NCBI GenBank assembly: GCA_015680685.1 | Contig: MNCI01003059.1 | Span: 526,083 to 590,082 of the forward strand | From: Gnetum montanum | Taxonomy: Eukaryota; Streptophyta; Gnetopsida; Gnetales; Gnetaceae | Length of the DNA stretch: 64,000 nt | Direction of reading: 5' to 3' | Shown here: positions 1 to 9,996 of the stretch, one piece after another | Position numbering within the stretch: position 1 is the first letter of the stretch | How the letters are laid out: each line of letters opens with the position of its first letter | Made by a program: the position numbers and the translations under genes | Notes under the pieces: model-generated | What the model saw: the letters and a program-made list of their open reading frames with translations, nothing else | What the model was told of the DNA's origin: nothing | Databases searched by the model: none

Positions 1-1395
1 CTTTGTCTTCTTAGAGCACTTCAAGAACTTCAAAAAGACACAAGCATCATCATTCGATCTGTAGATAAAAATCTTGGAGTTTGTGTTCTGGATTCCTCTT
101 AGTATCTTAAAGAAGCAACCAGGCAAGTTTCAGATTTAGATATTTATTTGCATGTGAATTCTATTCCATAAGATGATCTTTGTCGTTAATTCTTTTTCAT
201 CATCAACCGTTTCCCACAGGTTTTTAAAAATTTTAAGGATTCATTGCTTCAATACAAGGCCCCTAAACCTTGTAATTTTTATTTAATCCTTAAAATTCAC
301 AAACCTGTAATGGTGGCTGCCCAATTTGCTCCTACACAGGTTATGTGCTTGAATTCGCCTCTCACATCCTTCATTATTTGCTATTTTTTATCCTTTTTCC
401 CAACCATATCATTTTCAGGATTCCTCTACCTTGATCCATGATCTCCATTTAAGAGTTCTACCTCTTAATATACTTTTGTTTACATTTGATGTAGAATCTC
501 TTTACCCCAACATCTCCACTGATCATAACATTGTTGCCCTTAAAGATATGGTTAAAACATATTTTTCTACAAACCCATTCTCCTTGCAGAATCTCTATAT
601 CAACGCCATTCTGGAGCTCGTTTCATTGGTGGTTTGAAAGCACTATTTGGAATTCAATGAAGTACAATATAAATAGATTAGAGGCATCGCAATAGGTAGA
701 AATTTTGCTATTTTCTACGCATGTCTTTTTCTGTGCCATCTTGAAAGACAAGTTTTCAATACTTTTGATTCCCAAAATCTTTTGTATTTCAAAAGAGTTA
801 TTGATGATGCTTTTGACATCTGGAATGAATTTGAAGATTCTCTTTTTTTCCTTTTTTCCTGATATTGTAATTTTTATCCATTAATCAACATTACCCCTAC
901 CATTTCTAATTCTATAGTTAATATTTTGGATGTCACTTTCTTCAAGGGACCTCATTTTGTTAAAACTGGTATCCTTTCTACTAAGTGTTATCAGAAACTC
1001 TTGAATGCATATCAGTACATCCCTTTCTCCTCATGGCATCCATTTTATTAGAAGAAAGCATTCATTATTGTAGAACTTAAACAATAACTCAGTAGGGAAT
1101 TATGTTTTGACGATCTTTAGTAGATTCAGTGACAACTCTTCTGATGACTTCATGCTTGAGGATATCCTTCTCACCTACTGCTTAAATGCTTCAACCTTGT
1201 TCCTGTTGCTTTTTGCTGATCACTTCTGGTTAGACTTCAACAAAGTAATGACGTTTATGTTAGGAAATGGACCCTTCTCATCTTCAAATTGGATTTTAGT
1301 ACTTCTATTAAATCCTTGAACGTGAGGGCCCTCCTAAGCCCTATACTTGATTAGCTTCGCCAAAAAGATCTGACTTTCCAGAACATCATTATAGA
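1..1395 (+). pseudogene. Penelope-like element reverse transcriptase remnant
   Basis: The plus strand reads as a decayed PLE reverse transcriptase running in from outside the window. In order: DKNLGVCVLD near 70-103, the finger motif KIHKP near 292-306, TFDVESLYPNI near 481-514 (first catalytic Asp), a GIAIG block near 682-696, the palm motif FKRVIDD near 790-810 (usually RYIDD or YVDD), then a GYP-containing thumb motif near 1160 and a FSTSIKSLNV-like segment near 1290-1320. In-frame stops and at least one frameshift near 430-441 show it is dead. PLE RTs use these motifs for target-primed reverse transcription. No GIY-YIG domain follows, so this is either an endonuclease-deficient PLE or a copy that has lost its 3' domain. 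The family call is firm; the clade is not. Confidence 0.85.
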
Positions 1396-2060
1396 TGTGG
1401 TGACTTGTTTGTTGAAATCCTAAAAAGCTACGTTTATTCCTTGTTAAGAATAGATTCAAGTGCTTCGTCTCACCCCCACTTCAGCTTGAATGAGTGGGGC
1501 CCAATTAAATTTTTAGTTTGCTTCCAATTTTAGATTTTCTAAGTTGGGACATTATAAATCAAGCACTTGTGCTCTTGACTTTGCCCATGTAAGCTTAAGA
1601 TAAGAATTCTTGAAAATGTTTTATATTTTAGCTTTACTTGGTTAATGTCAATTTGAGCTTTCTTTTTTTTTTCTAATTTTTTTCCTCGTCTGCTTTTCTA
1701 TTTTGTATTTTCATTAGTTGAACAAGATCCCAACAAAATTTTTTCAAACAAATTTTTTTTTTCAAACCCAAAATTATTTCTTTTTTTGTTTTATCTTTTT
1801 TTTTTAAGTTGAGAACCTATAAATTCATTGTATTGGCATGCTCATCTCCTTACCTTTATAGCTTTGGCTACTTGGCCGCATTGCCTTAGCACACTGAAGA
1901 GGGGTGTAAGTCCTCGAAAACATTTTGTGTAACTAACGTTGTGCAATGCCATGAGCGTTTCAGTTTTTTAGCTTCTCCTTTGCTGCATTACCATTCCTTT
2001 CCCAAGCTGCACAAGATCCATTCAAAATTTTTTAAGTCCTAAAATTTCTCTTTGTCTTGC
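1305..2060 (+). repeat. PLE 3' region, copy 1 (pseudo-LTR-like)
   Basis: This segment starts in the last codons of the RT remnant and recurs, diverged, at 2480-2918. Shared landmarks are CCTATACTT, a CCCCACT/AGTGGGG hairpin near 1470-1499, CCTATAAATTCATTG, GCCTTAGCACACT, TTTTGTGTAAC, CAATGCCATGAGC and CCATTCAAAATTTTTT at the end. Copy 1 carries roughly 280 extra bases (about 1500-1780) missing from copy 2. PLEs are known for partial tandem copies whose flanking repeats are called pseudo-LTRs; this arrangement fits, with 2061-2479 between the copies. Confidence 0.7.
1878..1949 (+). ncRNA. Hammerhead-ribozyme-like core (decayed)
   Basis: Within the PLE 3' repeat the core CTGAAGA (1894-1900) matches the hammerhead consensus CUGANGA. 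It is followed by a 4-bp stem, GGGG (1901-1904) with CCTC (1912-1915), and then GAAA (1916-1919). The outer arms also pair: GCATT (1878-1882) and GCACA (1889-1893) are complementary to the continuous stretch TGTGCAATGC at 1940-1949. The cleavage strand is imperfect: a GTT triplet at 1938-1940 and GAAAAC rather than GAAAC leave the third helix out of register by about one base. PLE pseudo-LTRs are known to carry hammerhead motifs, which supports the call, but activity cannot be judged here. In the second copy (about 2744 onward) the core reads CTAAAGA and CAAAA. Confidence 0.4.
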
Positions 2061-2479
2061 TACCTTCAAAAGGTTGAACTCTGCATGCTAGGCAACTACT
2101 ATTTTCTGGATTCTAACCATTTTCATTTTTTTTTGTTTTTGGTTAGACATATCCTTTGTAGGTTCATCACGATTGATTCTCATTGCTAGACTTTGCGGAC
2201 CATGACATGATGCTACATCTAGTCCCATGTCTTGGGAAACTACCCGGCTTATGTGGATCCTTTTGGTTGTGGTTCTTTCGATACCACTCTTCTTCAGTAT
2301 CACCACTTCCTTTGCAACTTTCCTTCAGTGTTGTTGTAGCTTTTTTCTCTGCCACTGTTGGATCCCAGCATCGTTGTCGCTCTCTGCTTCACTGCTGTTG
2401 ATGGCTTCCATTCGTTGTTGTTGTCGATGGATGCCTGCGATCTTGTCATCGTATAGTGGTTGGACCCCTCATGTCCATT
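2061..2479. other. Spacer between PLE repeats
   Basis: About 420 bases between the two PLE 3' repeats. Overlapping short open frames on both strands are mutually inconsistent and show no family motif. It could be the 5' leader of a tandem PLE copy, but nothing in it proves that. Confidence 0.3.
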
Positions 2480-2918
2480 GAACAAACATGAAGGCCTTCC
2501 TAAACCCTATACTTCTTCGACTTTGCCAAAAGATCCAACTTCATGACTAATCACCATTTGAAAATTTTTTTGTATTAGATGCTAGTACCACTTCCCATCC
2601 CCATCTCGGCCAATACGAGTGGGGCCTGTTCTTTTTTTGTTTTATCTTTTTTTTTGAAGTTGGGAGCCTATAAATTCATTGTACTGGCATGCTTATCTCC
2701 TTGCCTCTGTAGTTTCGAATGCCTAGCTACATTGCCTTAGCACACTAAAGAAGGATGCAAGTCCCCAAAAATGTTTTGTGTAACAACTAACATTCTGCAA
2801 TGCCATGAGCTTTTCTATTTTTTTAGTTTTTCAACTTTTCCTTTGCTGCATTACTATTTCTTTGCCAAGCCACACGAGATCCATTCAAAATTTTTTTAAG
2901 TCCTAAAATTTTTTAAGC
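2480..2918 (+). repeat. PLE 3' region, copy 2 (pseudo-LTR-like)
   Basis: Second, shorter copy of the 1305-2060 segment. It begins at the same point in the degenerate RT C-terminus and ends with the same CCATTCAAAATTTTTTT. The GC-rich hairpin is conserved, with CCCCATCTCG pairing to CGAGTGGGG around one bulged base. Immediately after it the sequence changes to the coiled-coil ORF of LTR-1, so 2918/2919 is the PLE junction. Confidence 0.65.
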
Positions 2919-4030
2919 TTAGAGAACAACTAAAACAAGCTGAGGAGGAAATGGTGATGGCCATCTTCAACCAGTCCATAGCAGAAACATCAACCTTCTT
3001 GGTTCAAAAGAACTTGGTTTAGATGCATTAAGAAAATGAGTCTTTGACTGCAGAAAATCACTGCCTACACAATGTTGATGCACAAAAATAACAGATGCAG
3101 GAGTTTATTCATCAACAGTAGGAGTAGCTTGCCAGGGTAAACAAAAAAATGAGGAAATTGGTCATGGAGAATTGTAATCTATTTATGAAGAAAGTTCAAG
3201 CCTTACGCCAAAAATTTGCCATTGAGATTATTGCCTAGAAAAATGAGGCTCTAAAATTTGAAAGAGTTAAGAATCATTATAGATATTAGGTTCACTTGTA
3301 GAAGGAAGTGAATGAAAAAAATATTCAAATGGCTAAGGCAAAAGTAAACAAGGCCCTCCAATAACTCCAATAAGGAAGAGAAGTGTGGCAACCCATCATT
3401 AATAAAATAGATGCCTACAATAGAGTAGAGATCCACATGAAGAAGTTGCAAATTGAAGAATGATAGAGTATATGGAATTGGCCAATCTTTGCTATGCAAA
3501 CTTGGCAATGTTGACTGCTAGACGGTCACAGTTAGAACTTGAAAAGTAGGTGGCCAACTCATACTTGTTGTACGAGGTTGAGTTCAAGCACCATAAGAAC
3601 ACCAAGCAAAAACTTGAGATAACAAATGCTAAACTTGAAGTTCTTAGGGCATGATTCATGGATCAATGATCAACTACTAAGAACTTGGCCAAGAGAATGC
3701 ATGATTACCAAGAGCTGAAAGATGCAGTTATAGCATTCAACATTGAGCACAAACAATTTGTTGTTTAGTTCATCAATGCCAATGAACTATTTCCAATGAT
3801 TCCCTGTCTTTAGGATGTGCTCGTTCTGACCCACATTGGTGAAGTTGCATGGATGGTGCATGATCTTAGGAGTAAGGAGGAGAAAATGAAAGCATTAGTA
3901 GATGCATTTTTCCTTCCACTAGAAGTTGCAACAATAGTAGGATAGTTATAGTTGCCTCAACTGTCACACATGCCTGAAGCTGGTGAAGATCCCTCAAAGC
4001 CTCAGGAAGCTCCACTACTTATGACTATTT
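2919..4030 (+). pseudogene. LTR-1 extra ORF, C-terminal coiled-coil part
   Basis: A decayed Glu/Lys/Gln-rich frame predicted to form coiled coil, starting at KLREQLKQAEEEM and ending with a short conserved block, HDYQEL, ANELFP, THIGEVAWM, HDL, KEEKMKAL (about 3700-3900). The same block occurs at the end of the LTR-6 extra ORF (about 55560-55760) and, on the minus strand, in LTR-7 (about 60180-60430), always just before the 3' LTR. This places it as the tail of an additional protein encoded in the env position of an Athila-type element. No signal peptide or membrane segment is visible. Many in-frame stops are TAG, as expected from CAG decay. Function unknown. Confidence 0.65.
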
Positions 4031-4267
4031 GATCTTCCCAACTAACTTCATGCCATTAAAGGATACATTATTCAATTTTGTAGAGTCATGTCATGGTGTT
4101 CAATTTTGTGCCATGAACACCATAATTTTGGTAATGTGTTGATTCATACACACAGGCACTTAGTTTTGTCAAGTCAATTTATTGAGTCTAGAGTTAGTTA
4201 ATAATCCTACACTTCTCAATTTTGTAAAGAAACTCAAGGATGATTTTTTATTTTAGTTGTGGGGTTA

Positions 4268-5126
4268 TGATGAGTCGTGATTGGTTGTGTTGATGAGGCC
4301 TCATCAACTGGGCCTTGTCAATGCAGGGTTCATTTTTGTTTATAAATATGTGCTCACCAATTGTGTTTATGGCATTAGTCAGTCACAGTGTAGCAAAGCT
4401 CTTGTAGTTTTTCCATTAGAAAGTTAGAATATTTTCCCTAGTGCTCACAATAGGAATCATTTAGTGTACAAATCTTAATTTGAGCATTATTGTACCTGAA
4501 CATGATAGTGTGTGTGGCAATAAAGAAAAACTTCTTGATAAATCTTGCAGCATTCTAGATAGTTTAAATATCTTATTTATGCATTTAATATTTTAAATTA
4601 TTTATTCAATGTTTTCTAGTAATCAAGCTAATTAGGTAATTAAGTAAGATGAGCTAGATAGATTAATTACATAAGTATGATCACTTCAAGTGTAACACGT
4701 ATTCGCTTGGTAATCCCAATAGTGTTATTGCTTGGTGCACCCAATGGTGTAGCACTTGGTAACTTAGTAGTGGATACATGGGTTCAAGATGTGTACAGAA
4801 AGTGGGAGCGGATGCTTATGTTAGGACTAGTTAGAAATCAATTAGTTAGTTAAATCAAATTAGTCATTAAATTACTTTATCTCTCTTTTCAAATACCAAA
4901 GAACCTAAAACATAAAATGATATAAATCATATGTCTTGATTACACTTAACCATATCTTTGAGCTTGATAAGTGTAATTGAGAAGACAATGAATGACCTTA
5001 GGGTAAGGTTCACTGCGTAGAAGACTAGTGCACTGGAAACTATAAAGTCCACGGAATTCGACTGAATTGTGCATGAATGCTTTGTGATTCGTATGGTTGA
5101 GTGTAAGGGTACATCACCGCTCATCA
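4268..5126 (+). repeat. 3' LTR of LTR-1
   Basis: An 859-bp LTR starting TGATGAG and ending CTCATCA, preceded by a purine tract (GTGGGGTTA at 4259-4267) that fits a polypurine tract. A TATA-like TTTATAAATA lies near 4337-4347. The U3 start holds a perfect 20-bp palindrome at 4289-4308. The LTR lies within the RT gene of the minus-strand element LTR-2: that reading frame resumes at 5127. The matching 5' LTR is outside the window. Confidence 0.85.
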
Positions 5127-5720
5127 GTAAGCAAATGTTCCCTATGGATTGGTAAATGTTGCTTTCTCTTGGTCTTTAGGTGCAATGCAGATCTAATTAT
5201 ATCTACTATATTCATCTAAAAAACTATAATACTCATGTTCTGCAATGGTATCCAAGACTTGATGAACAAATGACAAAGGGAAGTGATCCTTGAAAGTAGC
5301 AATGTGCAACATTCGAAAATCAATGCAAACCTATCATTTGCCCCCTTTCTATGGAACAATCACTAAGGGACTGATCTATTCACAATTTGCAATAAGATAG
5401 ATAAATTCTACCTTTAGCAAATTTTCCAACTCTTGCTTGACTACTTCTTTTAATTTAGGATTGAGCCTTCATTAGGGTTGGCATTGTGGTTTAACTACTG
5501 GATCAGTATATATCCAATGTTGATAATTTCTTGAATTAATTCTTGTGATCTCATCATAAGACCACAAAAATGTTGTGAACCATATATTAATCACTTCTAG
5601 CAACTTTTGTTTCCATTCTTCTTTTAGGTTGGTGTTGGTTATTATTGGCTTCTTATTGTTTAGGAAAGCATACTCTAATGTTGTCGGTAGGGCCTTTAAT
5701 TCAAGCAATTCAAGCTCCAT
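5127..5720 (-). pseudogene. LTR-2 reverse transcriptase, fingers and palm fragment
   Basis: The minus strand carries the classical Ty3/gypsy RT order: a linker with LPTTLEYAFL (about 5690-5660) and HWIYTDPVVKP (about 5525-5495), then LNPKLKEVVKQELENLLK, ISPLVIVP, KGGK, VCIDFRMLHIATFKDHFPL, LDTIAEHEYYSFLDEYSRYN and finally KATFTNP-GTFAY ending at 5127. The catalytic YxDD would come next but is separated by the LTR-1 insertion. Several stops (for example after PQCQP and in KGGK) show decay. The family assignment is secure; the product is nonfunctional. Confidence 0.9.
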
Positions 5721-5749
5721 AGTGTTTGGGATCTCCAGTTGTCCCTAGT

Positions 5750-6420
5750 CCATCTTTTCTTCTTGACTTATGCATGGGTAGGAGTGACTTTTTCTTAACT
5801 ATTCAAACTTATTAGCTTCTTTAACATAAGCACTAACAATATGCTCTATTGGTTCTATGTACTTGTTGGATTGAGTTTGTTTATTTGTGACAAGCCACTG
5901 GGTGCCTTCTTGTTGTGTGGTTGCGACACATAGATATTTTTGCACACATATTTCCTCTATACCCTTATTGCATGCCTTTGTATCTTTATGATTAATCCCC
6001 CATATCTTCTACACACAATTGCATCCATTATCGTTGTATGTAATACATGGAACTCTACATCTTTGTATGATGCTGGCTTGTCTTTCTTGGAGATTTCCAA
6101 GGACAAGTTGTGAATACCAAGCTTAGCATCCATAGTGCTAAGCCAAGCTCTTTCCATGATGATTGGGAATTCTCTCTTATTTTTACCAACATGGATTACC
6201 AGAAAATTTTCAAGGTATGAACAGCCATTGATGATGGTCATGACATCATCCACTTGTCCTAGTGGAACTATGATTGACTAGTCTATAAGCTGTAATCAAA
6301 TGTTACTCTTCTTTAATGATGATAGATTCTAAGCTTGATACATTTCTTGTGAGATCAGGTTCACTCTTGACCTAGAATCAAGTAGAGCCTTACATGGTTT
6401 TTGCCTTGCTACTTGAAGGT
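5750..6420 (-). pseudogene. LTR-2 retroviral-type aspartic protease and connector
   Basis: The minus strand reads ALLDSRSRVNLISQEMYQA (about 6390-6330), the active-site loop of a retropepsin in which D-x-G has become D-S-R, then FLVIHVGKNKREFPIIM and RAWLSTMDAKLGIHNLSLEI (about 6190-6090), the conserved C-terminal half. Downstream, a Cys-containing connector matches the same position in LTR-4. The enzyme would process Gag-Pol; the lost Gly and in-frame stops mean it cannot. Confidence 0.8.
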
Positions 6421-6479
6421 AAACTAAGGGACTTCCTAGATTAGTTCACTTTTGTGGTAGTGCTCCTGCCTTTATCTAG

Positions 6480-8720
6480 GGATGATTGTTTGGGTAAGCA
6501 TGACAGTTGTTACATTGGTGTTTGACGAAGATGTAAGCTTGTTATGTTAAAGAGGATTAGATGTAGATGGGGTGGAAGTAGATGTGTTCTACATTTGTTG
6601 AACCTTCTAAAGACTTATTCAGAAGAAAAATTGTTTCCTGGGTTGTGGTTCATATGTAATCACCTCCTCTTACATATTAACCATCCTTGTTATGCTTTTT
6701 TGTTGTAGTTGCGATGGCAGTTCCTCCTACATGATAGGAGGTGGCACTAGTGGTAAAGGATTTAGATGTTAGTTTTAAAAGCTAGCTACTAATGAATGCA
6801 CGTATGAGCTTGGATTTGTCCTTGGTGGCATTCGTTTGTGGTACTCGATTGGGTGGTATTATGGAGTTTGAACAATAGCATTTCTAGGTGAGATTGGATG
6901 TTGCACATAATATTCATATGGGTTGGATTGCTAATATGGATATTATTAGTGTGGTTATGGCATGGCCCCATAATTGGGGTTGTTGCCACTATTGATGGTA
7001 CTACTCTTGTGCTTGTGGATAGGCTTTACTAGGATAGTATGTTGGTTGGAAAGTTTTTCTATAGTTACCTTGAGGATAAGGTAACTATTTGGGCATTTGT
7101 TTCTTGACAAATATGGGATTAAGTGCATATGATCCTATTTATTGTAAGTGTTCCATTATTGGACAACATCCCTTAGGATGTTCATATCAGCATACGACAC
7201 ATCCTTTCTTATCTTTGGAGCTTTTTTTTGAACACTTAGCCTTTGAGGCTACCTTTCCCTTTCATCCAAAATCTTTCTTCTTTTTCTTGTCCTTGCCTTT
7301 ACTAAAGGCTTGCTCTATTATCTCTTCCACAATCTTCAATGTTGTTGTAAATTTTTCATCAACTAAGTCACACATTTTTTCTACCTTTGTTGCTATGTCA
7401 GTTATAGATTTTTGAATTGGTAGAGTTTTCTTTTGAATTACCTAATCCAAGGTTTCTTCCTCTTAGGTATCACAAACTCTTACATCTCTTTTCTTGATAG
7501 ATGGATCTCTATTATATTCTTCTATTGATTCTCTATTTCTTAACTTGCCTTCCTTTGTTGCACTTGATCAATCAATCTCTATATATGATTGGTAGATATC
7601 TCTAATAATTAGCCTTGGGCATAAACCCCAAGGATCTCTCTAGTCTTATTCCTGTAACCCATTTACAATGTGTCTTAGCTGTTACTGTTATGAGAATCCA
7701 TGGCTTGGGCATCTATGTAGTAGTGAATAATACCTTTCCATTACCACATCAAGGGATTCATGGATCCTTTCCCTACATCCTTGGATTTGTTTTCACATAT
7801 TTGACACTTGTGAATAAGTTTGATATTTATTATTAAAGAGATCTAGCATGGTACTTCATCTCTTGATTGATTTTTGTTCAAGCAACCTATACCAGCTCTT
7901 AGCTTCTTTCATGAATGTCCTTAGGAATAATTTCAATTTTTGCCAATCACTTTTAATATTTTGCAAGATGTAGGCATCATGGAATGCTTGAAGGTGATGT
8001 TGAGGATTAGCATTATAGCCACCCTCAAATCTGGGCATGTTGTTCATATCTAGTCATTTGATATGACTATCCCTAATGTGTCTGGTTAGAATGTAAATAG
8101 CTTTTCTAATGTTGATCATGCTTCAAGTAGCCAATATGGGTTCATCCTTATAATTGGGTTTGTTGGATCTATTGTAGTGATATCCCCTTTTGTGCTCATG
8201 TTGTTCTTGGTCTTCTCTTCTATCCTTGTATCTTCTTCATTCATAATCTTCATCTTCCTCATCATAACGCCTTAGGTGATAATCATGGTGATCATGAGTT
8301 CTTTTCTCCTTCTTGTCATGGTCTTAGTACCTTAGCATCCTCCTATTAGAGTCCATTGATGATTGTGAGGATGCAGATGAGGTAGTAGGAGAATGGTGCT
8401 AGCTTGTCCTCCTTTTATGACTTTGATATTCTTCTTTATAGGATCTGACAGAAAACCTTGGCCTTGAGTCCTACTTATACTTTGAGTTAGTTGCCTTCCT
8501 CTTAGGTGTCTCTACTAGGGTGGAATCTAGTTGAACTTTGGCAGGTTCCTCCAATTAGATGATAGGTATCTAGGAATGGACTTCATGATTTTGGTGGAGT
8601 TTCCAACGATGATTTTGATGGACTTCATGATGCATCACCATCAAGATACTCTAAGATAATAGGAGAGTTGACTTTATTTCCTTTGTTTTGGACATGTTTC
8701 ATTTCCATGGTAGCATCTCT
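6480..8720 (-). pseudogene. LTR-2 gag polyprotein remnant
   Basis: Read on the minus strand: a basic Arg/His/Asp-rich N-terminal part (about 8560-8140), the retrotransposon gag core at 8047-7856 (MPRFEGGYNANPQHHLQAF, then EAKSWYRLLEQKSI), a Lys/Glu-rich linker, and a zinc-knuckle-like segment near 7200-7130 whose first part reads YEHPKGCC, followed by a Gly/Tyr/His-rich tail. The gag core with its WY-x-x-L motif is typical of Athila/Tat-like Gag, which forms the particle. Stops and frameshifts are frequent. Confidence 0.75.
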
Positions 8721-9195
8721 CTTTGCTTGCTCCTTAGTGGCCTGATAGGGTCATGTCATGTGTTTGGTCACATGATACCTGTCAATTGCCTTACTTAGAT
8801 TCATGCCCCTTAGAGCTATCTAAAGCATGATGGGTGCTAAGTGCTTTGGAGGTAGAACAATGTTACCTTGAAGATCTCTCCATCTTAGTTGCCTGTCTTC
8901 ATGAAAGATGAAAGTAAAGTCAGGATAATAAGGATTGTAATGAGCATATGAGATTCTTTCTTACATTGGCATACTCCATTCCTCTTCATCACTGATTCTA
9001 TCATTGTCTCTTTTTGTCTCTTTAACAAGTGATGATGTATTGAAGCCATGTTGTGGTTTAAGACATTTGGTTAAGTGTGCTTACTTTTTAGAGTTATTAG
9101 AAAATTATTGATTTTAACTTTGGATTATTGATACAACAAACTTTATAAAATCAATTACTTAACATACATTGACTTGTCCTTGGTAACAATGCCAA
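8721..9195 (-). other. LTR-2 leader and primer-binding region
   Basis: Untranslated leader between gag and the 5' LTR. A block around 8790-8950 recurs in the leaders of LTR-4 (about 35280-35500) and LTR-7 (about 61690-61880), suggesting a conserved leader function such as packaging. The primer-binding site abuts 9195. Confidence 0.55.
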
Positions 9196-9996
9196 TGATG
9201 AGTGGTGGAACATCGAACACCCAACCATACAAGTCACAGATGTTCATGTGTGACCATATCGTAATCTATGGATGAGGTAATGTAATTATGCTAGCAATTG
9301 GTTTAAGTCCCTGTCTTCTCACATTAAGCTAGTGAAGTCTACGTGTATGGTTTAGCTCATCATGAGGTATATGATAATTGATGTTGGTAGGCCATAGTGA
9401 CTCCTAGCAAACATAATGAGAATGAAAGTAGTTTACAACTCTAAGTAAAACAAGTAAATGAATCTGGTCTAGCCTATGGTGATCAACATTTGTTCCTAAT
9501 CTTCTGTAAACACCTTGAGCTTTGTGTAACTACTACTAGGATATCAAGTGTACTGCTACTAGGTGTACCGAGAAATAACACTATTGGGTTACCAAGAAAT
9601 TACATTTAAGTTCTCGAGAATAGTCATACTCATTTTCCTTAATAACACTAGTAATAGAAAGTGCATGAAATAGTAAAACATTAACTAAAAAAATAGTAAA
9701 CATTATGCTAAGCAAAGCAAGAAATAAGGAGAATGCTACAATAGTATGAAATAGCTTGATCTTTATTGCTAGTCATACTTTTGCCAAAGTACAAGATGTT
9801 CGAATAAAGACTCCATTTACTAAGTCATATTACACTGCAGGCATTCACACCACTAAGTATTAGATTACAAAAATAAACTGAAAGAGCAATACACATCCTG
9901 TGATATCAAATCTATGATGTTGTAGCTTGTGCTATGTTATCAGATATATGATATTGTAGTTATGATATTTTAGTCAAAGAAAAATTGACTTTATCA
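9196..9996 (-). repeat. 5' LTR of LTR-2
   Basis: An 801-bp LTR in inverted orientation, from TGATGAG at 9196 to a degenerate TTTATCA at 9996. It shares the internal landmarks of the family (CCAACCATAC near the inner end, the GGTTACCAAG segment, AATAAAGA). The U3 side has ATGATATT-type repeats. Confidence 0.75.

Larger units (their letters stand above)
5127..9996 (-). mobile_element. LTR-2: Ty3/gypsy element, 5' part with gag, PR and partial RT
   Basis: A minus-strand element read from its 5' LTR (9196-9996) through leader, gag, protease and the first half of RT, cut at 5127 by the LTR-1 insertion. It is the only TGATGAG-family member here with RT. Just inside the 5' LTR the minus strand reads TTGGCATTGTTACCAAGGAC, a decayed match to the tRNA-Asp-type primer site of Athila/Calypso elements. 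The remaining pol and the 3' LTR must lie left of the window. Confidence 0.85.
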
